Origin: Laburnicola sp. R22_1
Taxonomy: Eukaryota; Ascomycota; Dothideomycetes; Pleosporales; Didymosphaeriaceae
Direction: 5' to 3'
NCBI GenBank assembly: GCA_014281115.1
Contig: JACONQ010000004.1
Span: 372,001 to 436,000, forward strand
Length of the DNA stretch: 64,000 nucleotides
The notes beneath the pieces are model-generated. The model saw only the letters and a list, made by a program, of their open reading frames with translations, had not been told where the DNA came from and ran no database searches. The position numbers and the translations under genes are program-made. Positions 1 to 9,589 of the stretch are shown here, piece by piece. The first letter of the stretch is position 1. Every line of letters starts with the position of its first letter.

Positions 1-420
1 TAGATAGGTTGAGAAAGTGTACTGGGCTGGAGCTGTTAGATTCTACACGATTTGCGTTTGCCATCATGGTTGGTTGATTCCCAGAGAAAGAATGAATGAC
101 GTACTGTGCCTGCGAAGTTGTTACGGGTACACAGGTAGGTAGGTTAGGTAGGGATTCAGGTATTTCCCGCGTCTCCGTCGTTCGTTCGATCGATGGTCCA
201 AATACGCAAAAGAAAATGCAGAACACGAGTCGACAGACAAGTAAAATAAATCGTCAGTATCCCCCCAAACAACCAGCGCCGCGCCCCCCCGTGCAATTTA
301 TATCCCCTTCACATGCGCTTCCCCGCCAAGCAACCTCGCTGCAATCTGTGTGATACACAGCTACATCCCTGGAAGAACAATGCGTCATCGAATGATTCAA
401 AGCCTAGGACAAGCTGTTAA

Positions 421-510
421 TAATTTCTACAACACGCCATGTCCTCGTCGCATCCGGGAGGGCATAAATTTTCTACAACACGCCTTGTCCTCGTCGCATG
501 CGGGCGGGCA
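421..510. repeat. Two-copy tandem repeat, about 45 bp
   Basis: Unit 1 (421-464) and unit 2 (465-510) share the core CTACAACACGCC followed by TGTCCTCGTCGCAT and a G-rich tail. They differ by a few substitutions and a 2-bp length change. No coding role is apparent. Confidence 0.8.
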
Positions 511-1013
511 TATTTCGTACGCCCTGATTGGTGCGTCGGAGCTATTACGCGTCACCGCCACACGGAACGGAACGATCGGCTGAGAGTGTGGCTGAGAGTG
601 TGGCTGGTGGCTACCATTTGGCGTCCGAGGTGGGGCCGATGGAGTGCACTGCCAGGGCGAGCGCGCGCGTCCGGGGGTGTGAGGGTTCAGAAAACATGTT
701 TTTGGGTGGGTATGGGCGTGGTGGGGGGTTGTTGTGAGATCTGGAGGCTGGCTGGATCGCCGATAGTGGACTGCCAAGGTAGAGTGTTCTTGGCTGGCGT
801 CAACTTGACCATTGATTTGGGGAGAGCTATCGCAATGCTCGCTGGCAATCGTAAATACTTTTTAAACATTTATTTACTGTAAGTTCTTCTAAGGAACTAC
901 CTTAGGAATAAACTTCTTTTAAAGTCTTTAGAAATTTGTTTTTTAATATGTAAAGTATTTTACTATTTTTAGACTATAAATAAATATTATAATAAACACT
1001 TATAGCTTAGTAA

Positions 1014-1120
1014 CTATGTGGCGTTAAATTAACTACCTAGGCGTAGAACGACAAAGGCTTTTATCTTAACTAATATAATAAAAAAGCAGAGCCCCCTACT
1101 TAGTAAACAAAAAGAGCGTA
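1014..1120. repeat. Dispersed AT-rich repeat, copy A
   Basis: This segment matches 27890-27967. Both contain ATGTGGCGTTAAATTAACTA, then CTAGG(C/G)GTAGAA, GCAGAGCCCC and CTTAGTAAACAAAAAGAGCG. Copy A carries about 30 extra bases in the middle. It lies in an AT-rich block (about 850-1200) typical of RIP-decayed transposon remains. The parent element cannot be identified from these pieces. Confidence 0.75.
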
Positions 1121-2558
1121 ATTGACTTAGCTATATTCCTAAAGACTATCCTAATTATACGTCTCCTATATTCCTAAGAACTAGTCCACCAAGCAGGTAC
1201 CTGCCCCTGGACCCTCTGGATGTCGCAGAGGACAATTGACGTCCGGTGCCTTGGCCTCACACGTTACCGACCGCGTAAAGATAATCGCACAGAACGTTCA
1301 TACGCAACCCCTCCCCAGCTCTGAGATCCACCTTGCAGCCGTCGACTTTCACCCACGGTTGAACCCTCGTCGTCTGCGTGAATGTCATCGTCATCATGAT
1401 TATCGAACCCCTCTCCAGCCTCCCACCTCCAACCTCATCGCCAAACCTCACAACACATTCTCGCACGTGCAATCTACCCAAAGTCCCAACCCAGCTCCTT
1501 CTGCACACCACTCGTCACCAGCGGCGAAGTAACAAACATGCACCTCCAACTCGCTCCTTCCGCGAACCATGTTTCAGGGCGCCACCTCCAAGCCGAGTTT
1601 CTGAACGTCTTGATGATATTTCCCAATATAGGGCCGTGATCGTCCTCCCATATGTCGATAAGGCGTTCTAGCTCGTCTCCAGACACGTCTTTGTCGAAGA
1701 GCAAGAGCTTTGAGCATCCAAGGAGCGGGTTGGTGACGCGTGAAGAAGTGGGGGAAGAAGAGTTTAGTGAATAAGAAAGGCGGGGCCCGGAAGAAGAGGC
1801 GGAGACCAAGCTGTGCTATGTCTTGCATGTACGTTGCATTAGGAGTAGATCTCGAAATGGCAGCTCGGAACGATCGAGTTCGAGGAGTTCTGGGGTCGTG
1901 AGGGTACGGGAGGACACTTGATGCTAGTCCTCACCAGTTCGGCACACGATATACAAGGTGGTGCGGGCGGCAATGCTTCATTGGTATCAAGATCATGGCC
2001 GCCTCATGTGACTTATTGAAGGCCTCCAAGGTTTGTTCCACGTCACGCGCAATCTCAAAGAAAGCCTGAACGTCAAACAGACACGGGAAACTCGCCCGTA
2101 ATCCAGCTACGCAAAACTGGTTGCATATATGTACTATTTTCAAACTCTTCATAAATCGTAAAGCATGTGTCGTAAAATCGTTATTGTTCATGAGAGTACC
2201 TTTTTGGCCAAGTCAAACTGCTCAGCGATCGTGCCCAAGAACGGAATAAACCCGAGTTCGCCATTTTTATCATCGACATCGAGATGAGCTCGGGGTATAT
2301 CTGCGTCATTCGTACAAAGAAAAGTGTCGGCCAAAGCCCGTGAGTCATGTTCCGCTTTTCAGGAGACGCTCAGCGGCATTTTGCCTTTTCCAAGCGCAGA
2401 GCTTTGCGCTACCATCAGTACCTCTCTTAATCTGGTCTCAGCTTTAGTGAGGTCTTGTTGAGAAGCTGTGTCTATATGAGAGGGCCGAGGCCACGGTAGC
2501 CATGATGTGATGGATGAGAGAGTGCCAGTGCGTGCGCGAGGCGTGTTTACACTACTAG

Positions 2559-2575
2559 GGGCCTGTTTGGTTTCG
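2559..2575 (+). repeat. Left terminal inverted repeat of the Harbinger element
   Basis: It starts GGGCCTGTTTGGTTTC and follows the TAG duplication at 2556-2558. It pairs with 5697-5712. Confidence 0.9.
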
Positions 2576-2772
2576 ATTCCGTTTTCTACTCCGTTTTGTA
2601 CAGGTAATCGCCGAGTAAGCCGCCGAGGCGTACAGGGGTTTTCGACGGCGGCTTGGCTGACAGGCATAGATCAAACGGAGTACTGTTTGGCACGTCTCCG
2701 TTATCCATCGTCGTCCTGGTGTTGGCTCCTAGCTACCTTTGTTAATTTTTTAGTGATTGTATTGTAAAAACC

Positions 2773-4080
2773 ATGTTGCAAACTCCATCGCAAGGTTTAA
2801 TACGCCATAAGGTTCTCCAGCGCCTCGCAGCTGAGGCCCTGTCGTCGTCGTCGTCGTCGCCGTCAGCGCCCTCATCCTCACCGTCACCGTCGCCGTCGTC
2901 TGCAGAGTCCCGAGCGTCGTCGCGAGCCGTGACATGGTCGCCGTCACCCACCCCCGATGGAAATAAGGCCAAAAAGCTCATGTGGAGCACCACGATGCTA
3001 GAGGCTTTACTAGAGGCCCTCAGCGACCAGGCTGACGCTGGCCATCGCGCGGATAATAAGTTCAAACCTGAGGCGTGGACGTACGCCCGCGATAAGGTGG
3101 CTGAAGTTGCCACTGAGCTGGTGACCGTAAAACAGGTCAAGGATAAGTACGACAGCTGTAAGAAGGAGTACAGAATCTGGTCGGAGCTCCTCCGTCAATC
3201 AGGCTTCTCGTATGAAGATGGGAGGGTCGTCGCCGACGCGCCCGTACTTGACTCGTACTTTCATGCCCACAAGGAGGCTAGAAAGTATAGAAGGAGACCT
3301 CTGGATTTCCCTGAGTTGCATGAGAAGTTGTTCGAAGGCTATTCCGCCACGGGTGAGGACGCCACCACAATTGACGACTTCCTTGAGACACAATCGGAGC
3401 CGGCGACGTCAGTTGAGGACGACTTTTCGATGGAGACGTCAGGCAGTGAGGCCTCAGGTGGGCGTCGTAAACGCGCGGGCACCAGGTTACTCAGGAACCA
3501 GGAGAAGCGGGCGAAAAATAAGACGACGTCGGAGGAGCGTATGGGCCAAAGAATTGACCATTTGACGTCGGCGATCTCAGAGCTCGTTGCAGTCAACTCT
3601 AGGGACTATCAGCAAGACGCTATTGTACAGTTTATAGAGGCTTACCAGTCGCTGGATGATCGACTCAAGTACCCTATCCTCGAGGGTTTTAAGGACGAGT
3701 TTGACGCCAAAGTCTTCCTCAGTATGAAATCGCGCAGCGCGCAGAAGGCCTGGATAAAGCACCGCTGCAACGTTATACTTAACTCCACCGCTTTTGACAA
3801 CAAGGAGACTCTGCGGGACGAGTTACAGGAGAAAATAGAGTCGTTAGAGTGGGTGGGGGATGGAGAGTTGAGCGTCAAAATTGACAAAAAAGCTCAACTT
3901 CATGCCAAGACTGACGATAGTGGCGCGTGCGCAGCGCGAGTTTTCACCTTAGGAGGGCCGTCGTCCCTCAGTTCATCTAGAGTACTTTTTATAAGATTTT
4001 TGTTCCGCCAAGACCAAGATTTGCCCGCAAAATTTATACTTTTAGTGAATCTTACTCCAAATCACTATAAATTACAATGA
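2773..4080 (+). CDS. Harbinger Myb/SANT-like DNA-binding protein
   Basis: 435 aa. After a low-complexity Ser/Pro stretch (about residues 24-60) comes a Myb/SANT-like domain (about 68-165). Its spaced Trp residues lie in MWSTTMLEALLEAL, in EAWTYARDKVAEVATEL and in YRIWSELLRQSGF. Then follow an acidic linker, a basic segment (GGRRKRAGTRLLRN) and a helical C-terminal part. In PIF/Harbinger elements this protein binds the transposon ends and helps bring the transposase to the nucleus. The start is the first ATG of the frame, in good context (ACCATGT). It lies inside the element, convergent to the transposase gene. The last 40 or so residues look less protein-like, so the true stop could involve an unseen intron. 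Confidence 0.85.
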   Translation: MLQTPSQGLIRHKVLQRLAAEALSSSSSSPSAPSSSPSPSPSSAESRASSRAVTWSPSPTPDGNKAKKLMWSTTMLEALLEALSDQADAGHRADNKFKPEAWTYARDKVAEVATELVTVKQVKDKYDSCKKEYRIWSELLRQSGFSYEDGRVVADAPVLDSYFHAHKEARKYRRRPLDFPELHEKLFEGYSATGEDATTIDDFLETQSEPATSVEDDFSMETSGSEASGGRRKRAGTRLLRNQEKRAKNKTTSEERMGQRIDHLTSAISELVAVNSRDYQQDAIVQFIEAYQSLDDRLKYPILEGFKDEFDAKVFLSMKSRSAQKAWIKHRCNVILNSTAFDNKETLRDELQEKIESLEWVGDGELSVKIDKKAQLHAKTDDSGACAARVFTLGGPSSLSSSRVLFIRFLFRQDQDLPAKFILLVNLTPNHYKLQ

Positions 4081-4190
4081 ATCTCAGGACGACCGCTCTA
4101 CTAAACTGACGCTAGCGTACTTTTTCAATTTCTTAACACCAAACTTTTGCTCATCAACTCGCCCACCTCTCTGCCCACCTACCCAATTAC

Positions 4191-5431
4191 TCAACTATAT
4201 ACGACTCTGCGAGCAGTTATATACTGCTCCCACATGTCCTCTGCTATACGATCCCGCCGCTCCTCTATCCCAGGGTCGCCGGCGTCAAAATCCCCATCGG
4301 TTTCGGCGTCGCGCCGCAGGTGCTCTGAGCCCTCACCCTCATACTCCTCCATCTCATCAAGATCCTCGTCAACTTTGTACACCAAATTGATGAGATTATG
4401 GAGGGCAGCCAGGGCGTACACAAGCTTGACCTGAGTCTTAATATCGAACTCATGTGGCCTGTCAAAAATCCGCCAGCGCCTTTTGAAAACACCAAAACAA
4501 CGCTCCACAATATTTCTCAGGCTCGAATGGCGATAATTGAACAACTCTTGCGGCGTCGCCGGGCTCATCCCCACCTCATAAATCTCTCGGAGATGGTACC
4601 GTACGCCGCGATACGGCACCATTATATCATTGCTATTGACGTACCCAGCGTCGGCGACAAAGTACTTGCCTGGAGGAGCTGCAAAGCCCTTATCCCGAGC
4701 GCTTTTCAGTACCCTGCCGTCATGAGCGCTGCCCTCCTACCCGGGCAATAAGTACATGAAATTCATGTCAAAATCGACGACGGCGAGGACGTTTTGCGTA
4801 AGATCTCCATGGCGATTTCGATAACGCCTTTGGGCGGCGACAGGCACATGGATTGCAATCTGGGTGCCGTCCAGAGCTCCGATACAGTCCTCGAAAAATG
4901 GGTATCTTTTTGGGTCATCTCTTATCCTCTCCGGCACCTCATGTACGTCCTCTGGGGACTTGACGACGTCCTTGTACAGCGGCAACAGGGCGTCAAGTAC
5001 CTCATGAAAATTACTATAATCGTCAACCCAGTTCACCCTTACCGCTAGGTTACTTACCGACTTATCGACTCCATCGAATGCCCTACTTTACGCATAGTGT
5101 TACGCCATGAAGCCCCGTTGCTGCAAATATACAAAAAGGTAAGGATCTTCTCCTCCATGGAGATCCTGCCGTCGCCGACGAGCTCATAGGATTTCATGTA
5201 CTCGATAAGTACATGCCACGCCGCCGGCCGGAGTCGTGTCTCCTGAAATAGCTGAGTTGGGTCGCCCAGGCAGTCATCCAGCCACCGCGCACCCCTCCCT
5301 TGATCGTTTGAACGGGATCTGACGCCCGTGGGCCTGGCTTTGTTATCCAGCTGGTGGGCTAGGACAGCTACGACGCTGCTAAGGGCACCCACTACGGCCA
5401 TCATCATAGGTTGGCTCAAACGATTCGACAT
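4191..5431 (-). pseudogene. Harbinger DDE transposase with one in-frame nonsense codon
   Basis: Exons 5058-5431 and 4191-5013 (intron 5014-5057, GTAAGT to TATAG) join in phase and encode about 398 codons. The DDE triad is visible: first Asp in DCIGALDGTQI, second Asp in YFVADAGY, Glu in ASLRN-like SLRNIVERCFG. The first exon has the helix-turn-helix region (ISMEEKILTFLYI). A TAG at 4737-4739 replaces the Trp expected in the YLLPGW-EGSAHDGRV stretch of the family. On the plus strand this is CCA to CTA, a CpA to TpA change as made by RIP. Everything after it continues in the same frame with strong family features, so this is the only evident lesion. The enzyme cuts and pastes the element in the nucleus. 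Confidence 0.88.
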
Positions 5432-5696
5432 GGCCGCACGTGACGCCGTCAAAGTACTTCGGTACAGCTACAGGTGCCCTCAGGCATCTGTAGCTACACT
5501 GGAGCTCCGTTTGGCCTAAAAAAGTAGAAAGTGGGCTTTTTTCAGGCTAGCAAGGATGTTTTATTGCCAAGCTCCGGTACGCAAAACGGCATCCGGTACG
5601 GCTTCAAAACGGCGTTACAAAACCAAACACGGCTCCGTTTACAACTCCGTTTTGCTAAGTAATCAAACCGGAGGCAAAACGGAGCTCCCTACCGGA

Positions 5697-5712
5697 GGAA
5701 CCAAACAGGGCC
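5697..5712 (-). repeat. Right terminal inverted repeat of the Harbinger element
   Basis: It reads GGAACCAAACAGGGCC on the plus strand, followed by TAG at 5713-5715. It is the reverse complement of the left end with few differences. Confidence 0.9.
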
Positions 5713-7311
5713 TAGTAAGTGACGTGTTCCGGCGATGTGCAGTAGCAGTCTTTGGTATTGCTGTTGAAGGACATAGTTCTGACGGGCTTTGGATCGCTTC
5801 TGGTATATCTTTGATGGTGGATGAGCTGTCCAGGGATAGCTGGTTGGAGGCTTGTGGCGAAGGAACAGTGATGACTGGGTGGTCCTCCAACAAGACGTTC
5901 ACGGCCCAAGCGGGGCCTGGAGGCTTCGATGCATCGGTTGGTGGGAAAGGGCCAGCTTCGCCATGCTCAGTAACTTGGTGGCTGGTTTTCCTTTTCGCAC
6001 TGCCTCCGCTAATCACACTTTTCAAACTTCCGTAGGCAGATTGACTTCCCTTCCTGCTGCTCCTCGTGCTTTGCACCTCCCCAGCCAGTCTCTCGCTGGA
6101 GCTGCTCGCTTCAGGCACCGCTGTTAATGTGTTCTCGGCAGCCGTCCATCCCTGGCTAACGCGCGTTATACGGCCTCTGCCCACCAAGGCTCCCACTCCT
6201 GCTGCCCACACAGGGCCTGTGTCTGTGATCTCGCCCTGTGGAGGCAGATGGGCGTCGTATTCGTCCGCGAGGCTCATCCTGCTCCTCGCGCATATTTCCG
6301 CAATGGCGTCAATGGCATCTCTGATCTCGGGATCCACGGCGCGAAGGATAGCCGAAAAAGAGAAGTCTTCGACAGAGGGCAGGGTCTCGGTTCTGCCTGC
6401 TAGGCCAGCCGACAAGGCGGATGGATTCTGCGACGGATGCCCACTCATGTTGGAATGGCGAGGAGAATTGAGCCCCGACGAGTTCCGCGAGTTGTTCCGC
6501 GAGCCCGAGTAGGTGCGCACAACCACAGGCTGGCTGGACAGCGTCGTCCGACTGGAGGCCGACTTGGCCGGCTTGCTTTTGGCGCTGGACGAGGCGAGGG
6601 ACTGGAAGGCGGGCGCGTTCAGGGCGCGCAGGGCGGCCGACTGCGTCGGTGGCAGCGTGTTGGTCAGGGTGGTCGTCGCACTGGGCACCGAGCCTGTGCT
6701 TGTCGCCAGGTCAAACAGTGCTTCTTGTGCGTCGGGCGCGGGCGCGTGGGTGACGACGGCTGGCGCCGAAGACACCGAAGACGCAGGCGGGAGCTCACCC
6801 CACAGCGTCGAGAGCACGCCGAGCGAGACCGACTGCCTGGTGGTCGTAGCCGGCGTGATTGCGGGCGGCAGCGTGGCAGCCGTGGCCGTGTCGGCGATGC
6901 CAAAGATGCCACAGCCAGGCGGAGGCGGGTTCGGCGGAGGGGCAGCAAAGGAGCGAGCGGCTTCTGGTGTCTCGAGCGGGCTGCCCGCGCGGCGTGAATC
7001 TGCTGCAGAGCCGGGCATGGTGCGCAATGCTTAATTGGAGCGACAGGTCAATCGTGCATGCTCGCTACGCACACAGTCGAGTCTTGCGGGCGTGGGCTGC
7101 AGACATCCGGCGGCATGTGTTGGCGGATGCATCACAGCCTTGGCGGCCTTGTCCTACCCAGTGAATCCTACCACCGTCGGAGAATTATTGCCTGCACGCC
7201 ACCTGTCGAGTCGGGCCTTTGCCGCTGTAGCTGAACTGCTGCTTGCTAATGTGCCATCTTCACCAGTAGACTCTCGTTATGAAGTGGGCAGCGCATGCAT
7301 CCACCTGCTGT

Positions 7312-9023
7312 TCAAAATATGATTTCGTCGTCTGCGCCTAGTCCTTGCATGACCTCCAGCTGGTTGCTCAACCATGAAACCAGCCCCCCCGGCAGCTCAT
7401 CGAGTATCTGCATCTCCGCCTTGATGTTTAGCATCAACATGCGCTGCAGCTCAGCCCGCCACGCCGGCTCGCATCCATGTTCACCGCAAATATCCCATTC
7501 CAGCATCTGATGCGCCTTCCTTCTATCTCTGCCGGTCAGTTTCATCACGCCTTGCAAGCCAGTGGGTGCAGCCGTTGTCGTGTCATACTCGTTTCCCGGG
7601 CTTCGGTTGATGTGGTGACTCTGGACACCGAGCCACTGTAGATTCGCCAAGTTCAGCCCGGGTGTATCCGTATGCGTCGTGCCCTCGTGCGCGAGACGGA
7701 ACGAGCCGTGCTTGTACGTCGACATGATGGCAATACCATCCGGATCCAGGTCGACCAGTGCAAGCATCGGCAAGTGTGGGAAGTCGTCGGTGACCTGGCG
7801 CAGGAACTTCCTCGAGGCCAGGTCCGGGTAACCTTTCGCCTGCAAGCGTGAGCTCAAAGTGTTCGATACCACAGAGGCACATACCGTGAGTACGAGCCCA
7901 TGTGTGCTGAGCACTTTCCACTGAGGCGAGCTAAGCAAAGATCGAAACGTTGCCTGGGGACCTGTGAACAGGAGAACGCAAACTGTACAGTGCTCTAACC
8001 TCTTTCTCGATAACTAGAATCCACTGGACATACGACAGATCGAGCCTTTCGTTATCAGACAACTTGGGCACTAGAACACCCTAGGAGATGAGTCAGTCTG
8101 TTATTCTATGACAATACATGATACCTACCTCTGTTTCGCTCAAACCATGCAACGAGGTCCCGTTGACTCGCTGTATAAAGAAGTTGCCCGCAATGAGGCC
8201 CTTTGCTGTGGCAGTCTAGATACTTAGCTCACGACCGAGCAGTTCGAAAGAATGTACGTTACCACGTTCAGTAGCGACCTCGATACCCCAAGAGTGCATG
8301 CGATATCGTCAACGTATCGATCAACTACAGACTGTTTGCCGAAAAGGTCAGGATGCCTGTAGTAAATATCTCTGTCATAATTCAGCCAAGGTGCGAGAGT
8401 AATGTGACTATCATCGTACCGCTTGGTCATGATGGTGTTGCCGACGAGGGAGCCGTGTATCAGCTCTAAGATGCGCACAACCACAGCTGAAGCCTGTCAG
8501 TCGAGTCTACCCGGTGTTCGAAGTCGCCTACTGAATCGTCTTGCATCTTGCGCGTTGTTTCCGGGGTAAGTGAGTTCCTGCGTCCGTGGAAGTGGAATTA
8601 TGCCGGTATCTTCGGATGGGTTGAAGTGCCGGCGGCTGAGCCCTGAACGACTCTTGAGATTGATGGTGAGTCGCCCATTTTCGGCAAGTAATCCATCGAT
8701 AACGTTTTCCAGAATGTCTTCTATACGCTCAATGATCCATTTGCTAGACTGATTAGGACAATACATTAGCAAGACAACATGCAAAGGTACCTGTCCGGCA
8801 CAGTTGAAGATCCTGTCTCATTGTCACAATCCTCTTCCAGTTCCGCTATCGAGAATGGTTGACTGTCGTCAAAGAATTCGTGCAGAATGTCGTCGTCAGA
8901 GATCTGGTCTGATGGATCCCATGTCGGCTCGTCTGAGTGTTGTGACTGAACGAAGTCAAACAATATTTCGTCAACGTCGGCCTCGTCATTGGCAATTGCG
9001 GTCGTATCAAGAACAGCATCCAT
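7312..9023 (-). CDS. SPO11: Meiotic recombination protein SPO11 (TopoVIA-like)
   Basis: Eight exons join in phase to 461 aa: 8791-9023, 8532-8743, 8420-8486, 8263-8371, 8129-8215, 8000-8080, 7885-7953, 7312-7839. The protein makes meiotic double-strand breaks through a tyrosyl-DNA intermediate. The catalytic motif TKRDIYYR appears only after removing a 48-nt intron (8372-8419); the reactive Tyr is about residue 175. A WHD/CAP segment (LFGKQSVVDRYVDDIACTLG) and NVTATAKGLIAG follow. The Toprim fold carries the metal-binding acidic motif LALVDLDPDGIAIM and then YKHGS. The length is a little above that of other fungal SPO11 proteins. It is head to head with CAF-1 p150. Intron 6 has two possible acceptors; only the CCCCAG at 7954-7959 keeps frame. 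Confidence 0.95.
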
Positions 9024-9589
9024 GGTAATATTCGTATTAACTGCTTAGGATCGAAGTTGTTGTATTGTAAACAATTAGTCGTCTCGGGTCAGTGGTGGAA
9101 GCAATGGCAAGCGCACTCCGGCTTCCTGCTTGATCAAGCAAAGGGAAGGACCGCAGACAAACCCACATATGCTCTGCACTCAGAGAGTACTTTTGAGATT
9201 CTCTGCTTTTCTGATGGAGGGGAGAACGGAGTTGCGAAGTAGAGCGGAGAAGATGGTGACAACTTACCAGATGGGGAGGGAAAGTACGAACATGGCCCAA
9301 TCAATGTGATCTAATGCGCACCGTGACTACACCATACCCAAAACGGAAACTAGCTGACGTTTCTGAATTTATCACGGCAATCGACGCACTGAACCTCAGA
9401 CGCAACCGCGCTAAGGCCAAGCCAAGGCACGCGCCACTTCGACGCGTCGCGACTCCCCAAAGTCGCGTTCCTGCTTCACACTCGCAACCCCCACTGTCAA
9501 CCGCAACCGCTTCTTGTTGTCATACCACCAAATTCTGTACTATACACAGCGCACCCAGTATCACGCACACGGAAAACCTTGAAGCTGCT
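9024..9589. promoter_or_regulatory. Divergent promoter of SPO11 and CAF-1 p150
   Basis: 566 bases separate the two start codons. An upstream in-frame ATG for the CAF-1 gene exists at 9314, but the 92 residues it would add look like translated leader (Arg/His/Cys rich), so 9590 is preferred. No clear TATA box or other element was recognised. Confidence 0.6.

Larger units (their letters stand above)
1..2187. other. Repeat-rich stretch without a supported gene
   Basis: No convincing gene. It holds a 45-bp tandem duplication (421-510), an AT-rich block (about 850-1200) with a dispersed repeat copy, and scattered short reading frames. The minus-strand frame at 1474-1809 has a plausible protein-like composition (for example FDKDVSGDELERLIDIWEDD). 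The frame at 1931-2191 looks similar, but neither joins through convincing splice sites to anything else. They may be relics of a decayed gene. The downstream end of the transposon-split host gene lies at 2188. Confidence 0.5.
2559..5712. mobile_element. PIF/Harbinger DNA transposon, two genes, near complete
   Basis: The ends are inverted: GGGCCTGTTTGG at 2559-2570 and the complement of GGCCCTGTTTGG at 5701-5712, one mismatch in 12. They are flanked by a 3-bp TAG duplication (2556-2558 and 5713-5715), the duplication length expected for PIF/Harbinger. Subterminal CTCCGTTTT-like motifs recur at both ends. Inside are the two proteins typical of the superfamily, convergently arranged: a Myb/SANT DNA-binding protein (plus) and a DDE transposase (minus). 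The close TIRs and a single disabling change suggest a fairly young copy. Confidence 0.93.
2188..7027 (-). pseudogene. Host gene split by a Harbinger insertion; conserved-looking protein of unknown function
   Basis: The minus-strand frame opens at 7027 and runs through a Ser/Pro/Thr-rich protein (about 437 residues) to 5716. A short helical-looking block includes AIAEICARSRMSLADEYDAH. There it meets the right end of a PIF/Harbinger element (2559-5712). Beyond the left end, the host frame resumes in phase at 2555 (VNTPRARTGTLSSITSWLPW) and reaches a TGA at 2359-2361. Removing the element plus one 3-bp target duplication gives one continuous frame, so the insertion is inside this gene's exon. 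After that TGA the same frame continues for over 50 codons (to TGA at 2188-2190) with protein-like sequence such as IPRAHLDVDDKNGELGFIPF, so the TGA may itself be a nonsense mutation. As it stands the gene would give a truncated protein with about 17 transposon-encoded residues. I do not recognise the family. Confidence 0.75.

Noticed and set aside
1474..2191. Minus-strand frames 1474-1809 and 1931-2191 as exons of one gene
   Set aside because: No consistent splice sites or phase could be found between them.
9314..9589. N-terminal extension of CAF-1 p150 from an upstream ATG
   Set aside because: In frame, but its composition looks like translated leader.
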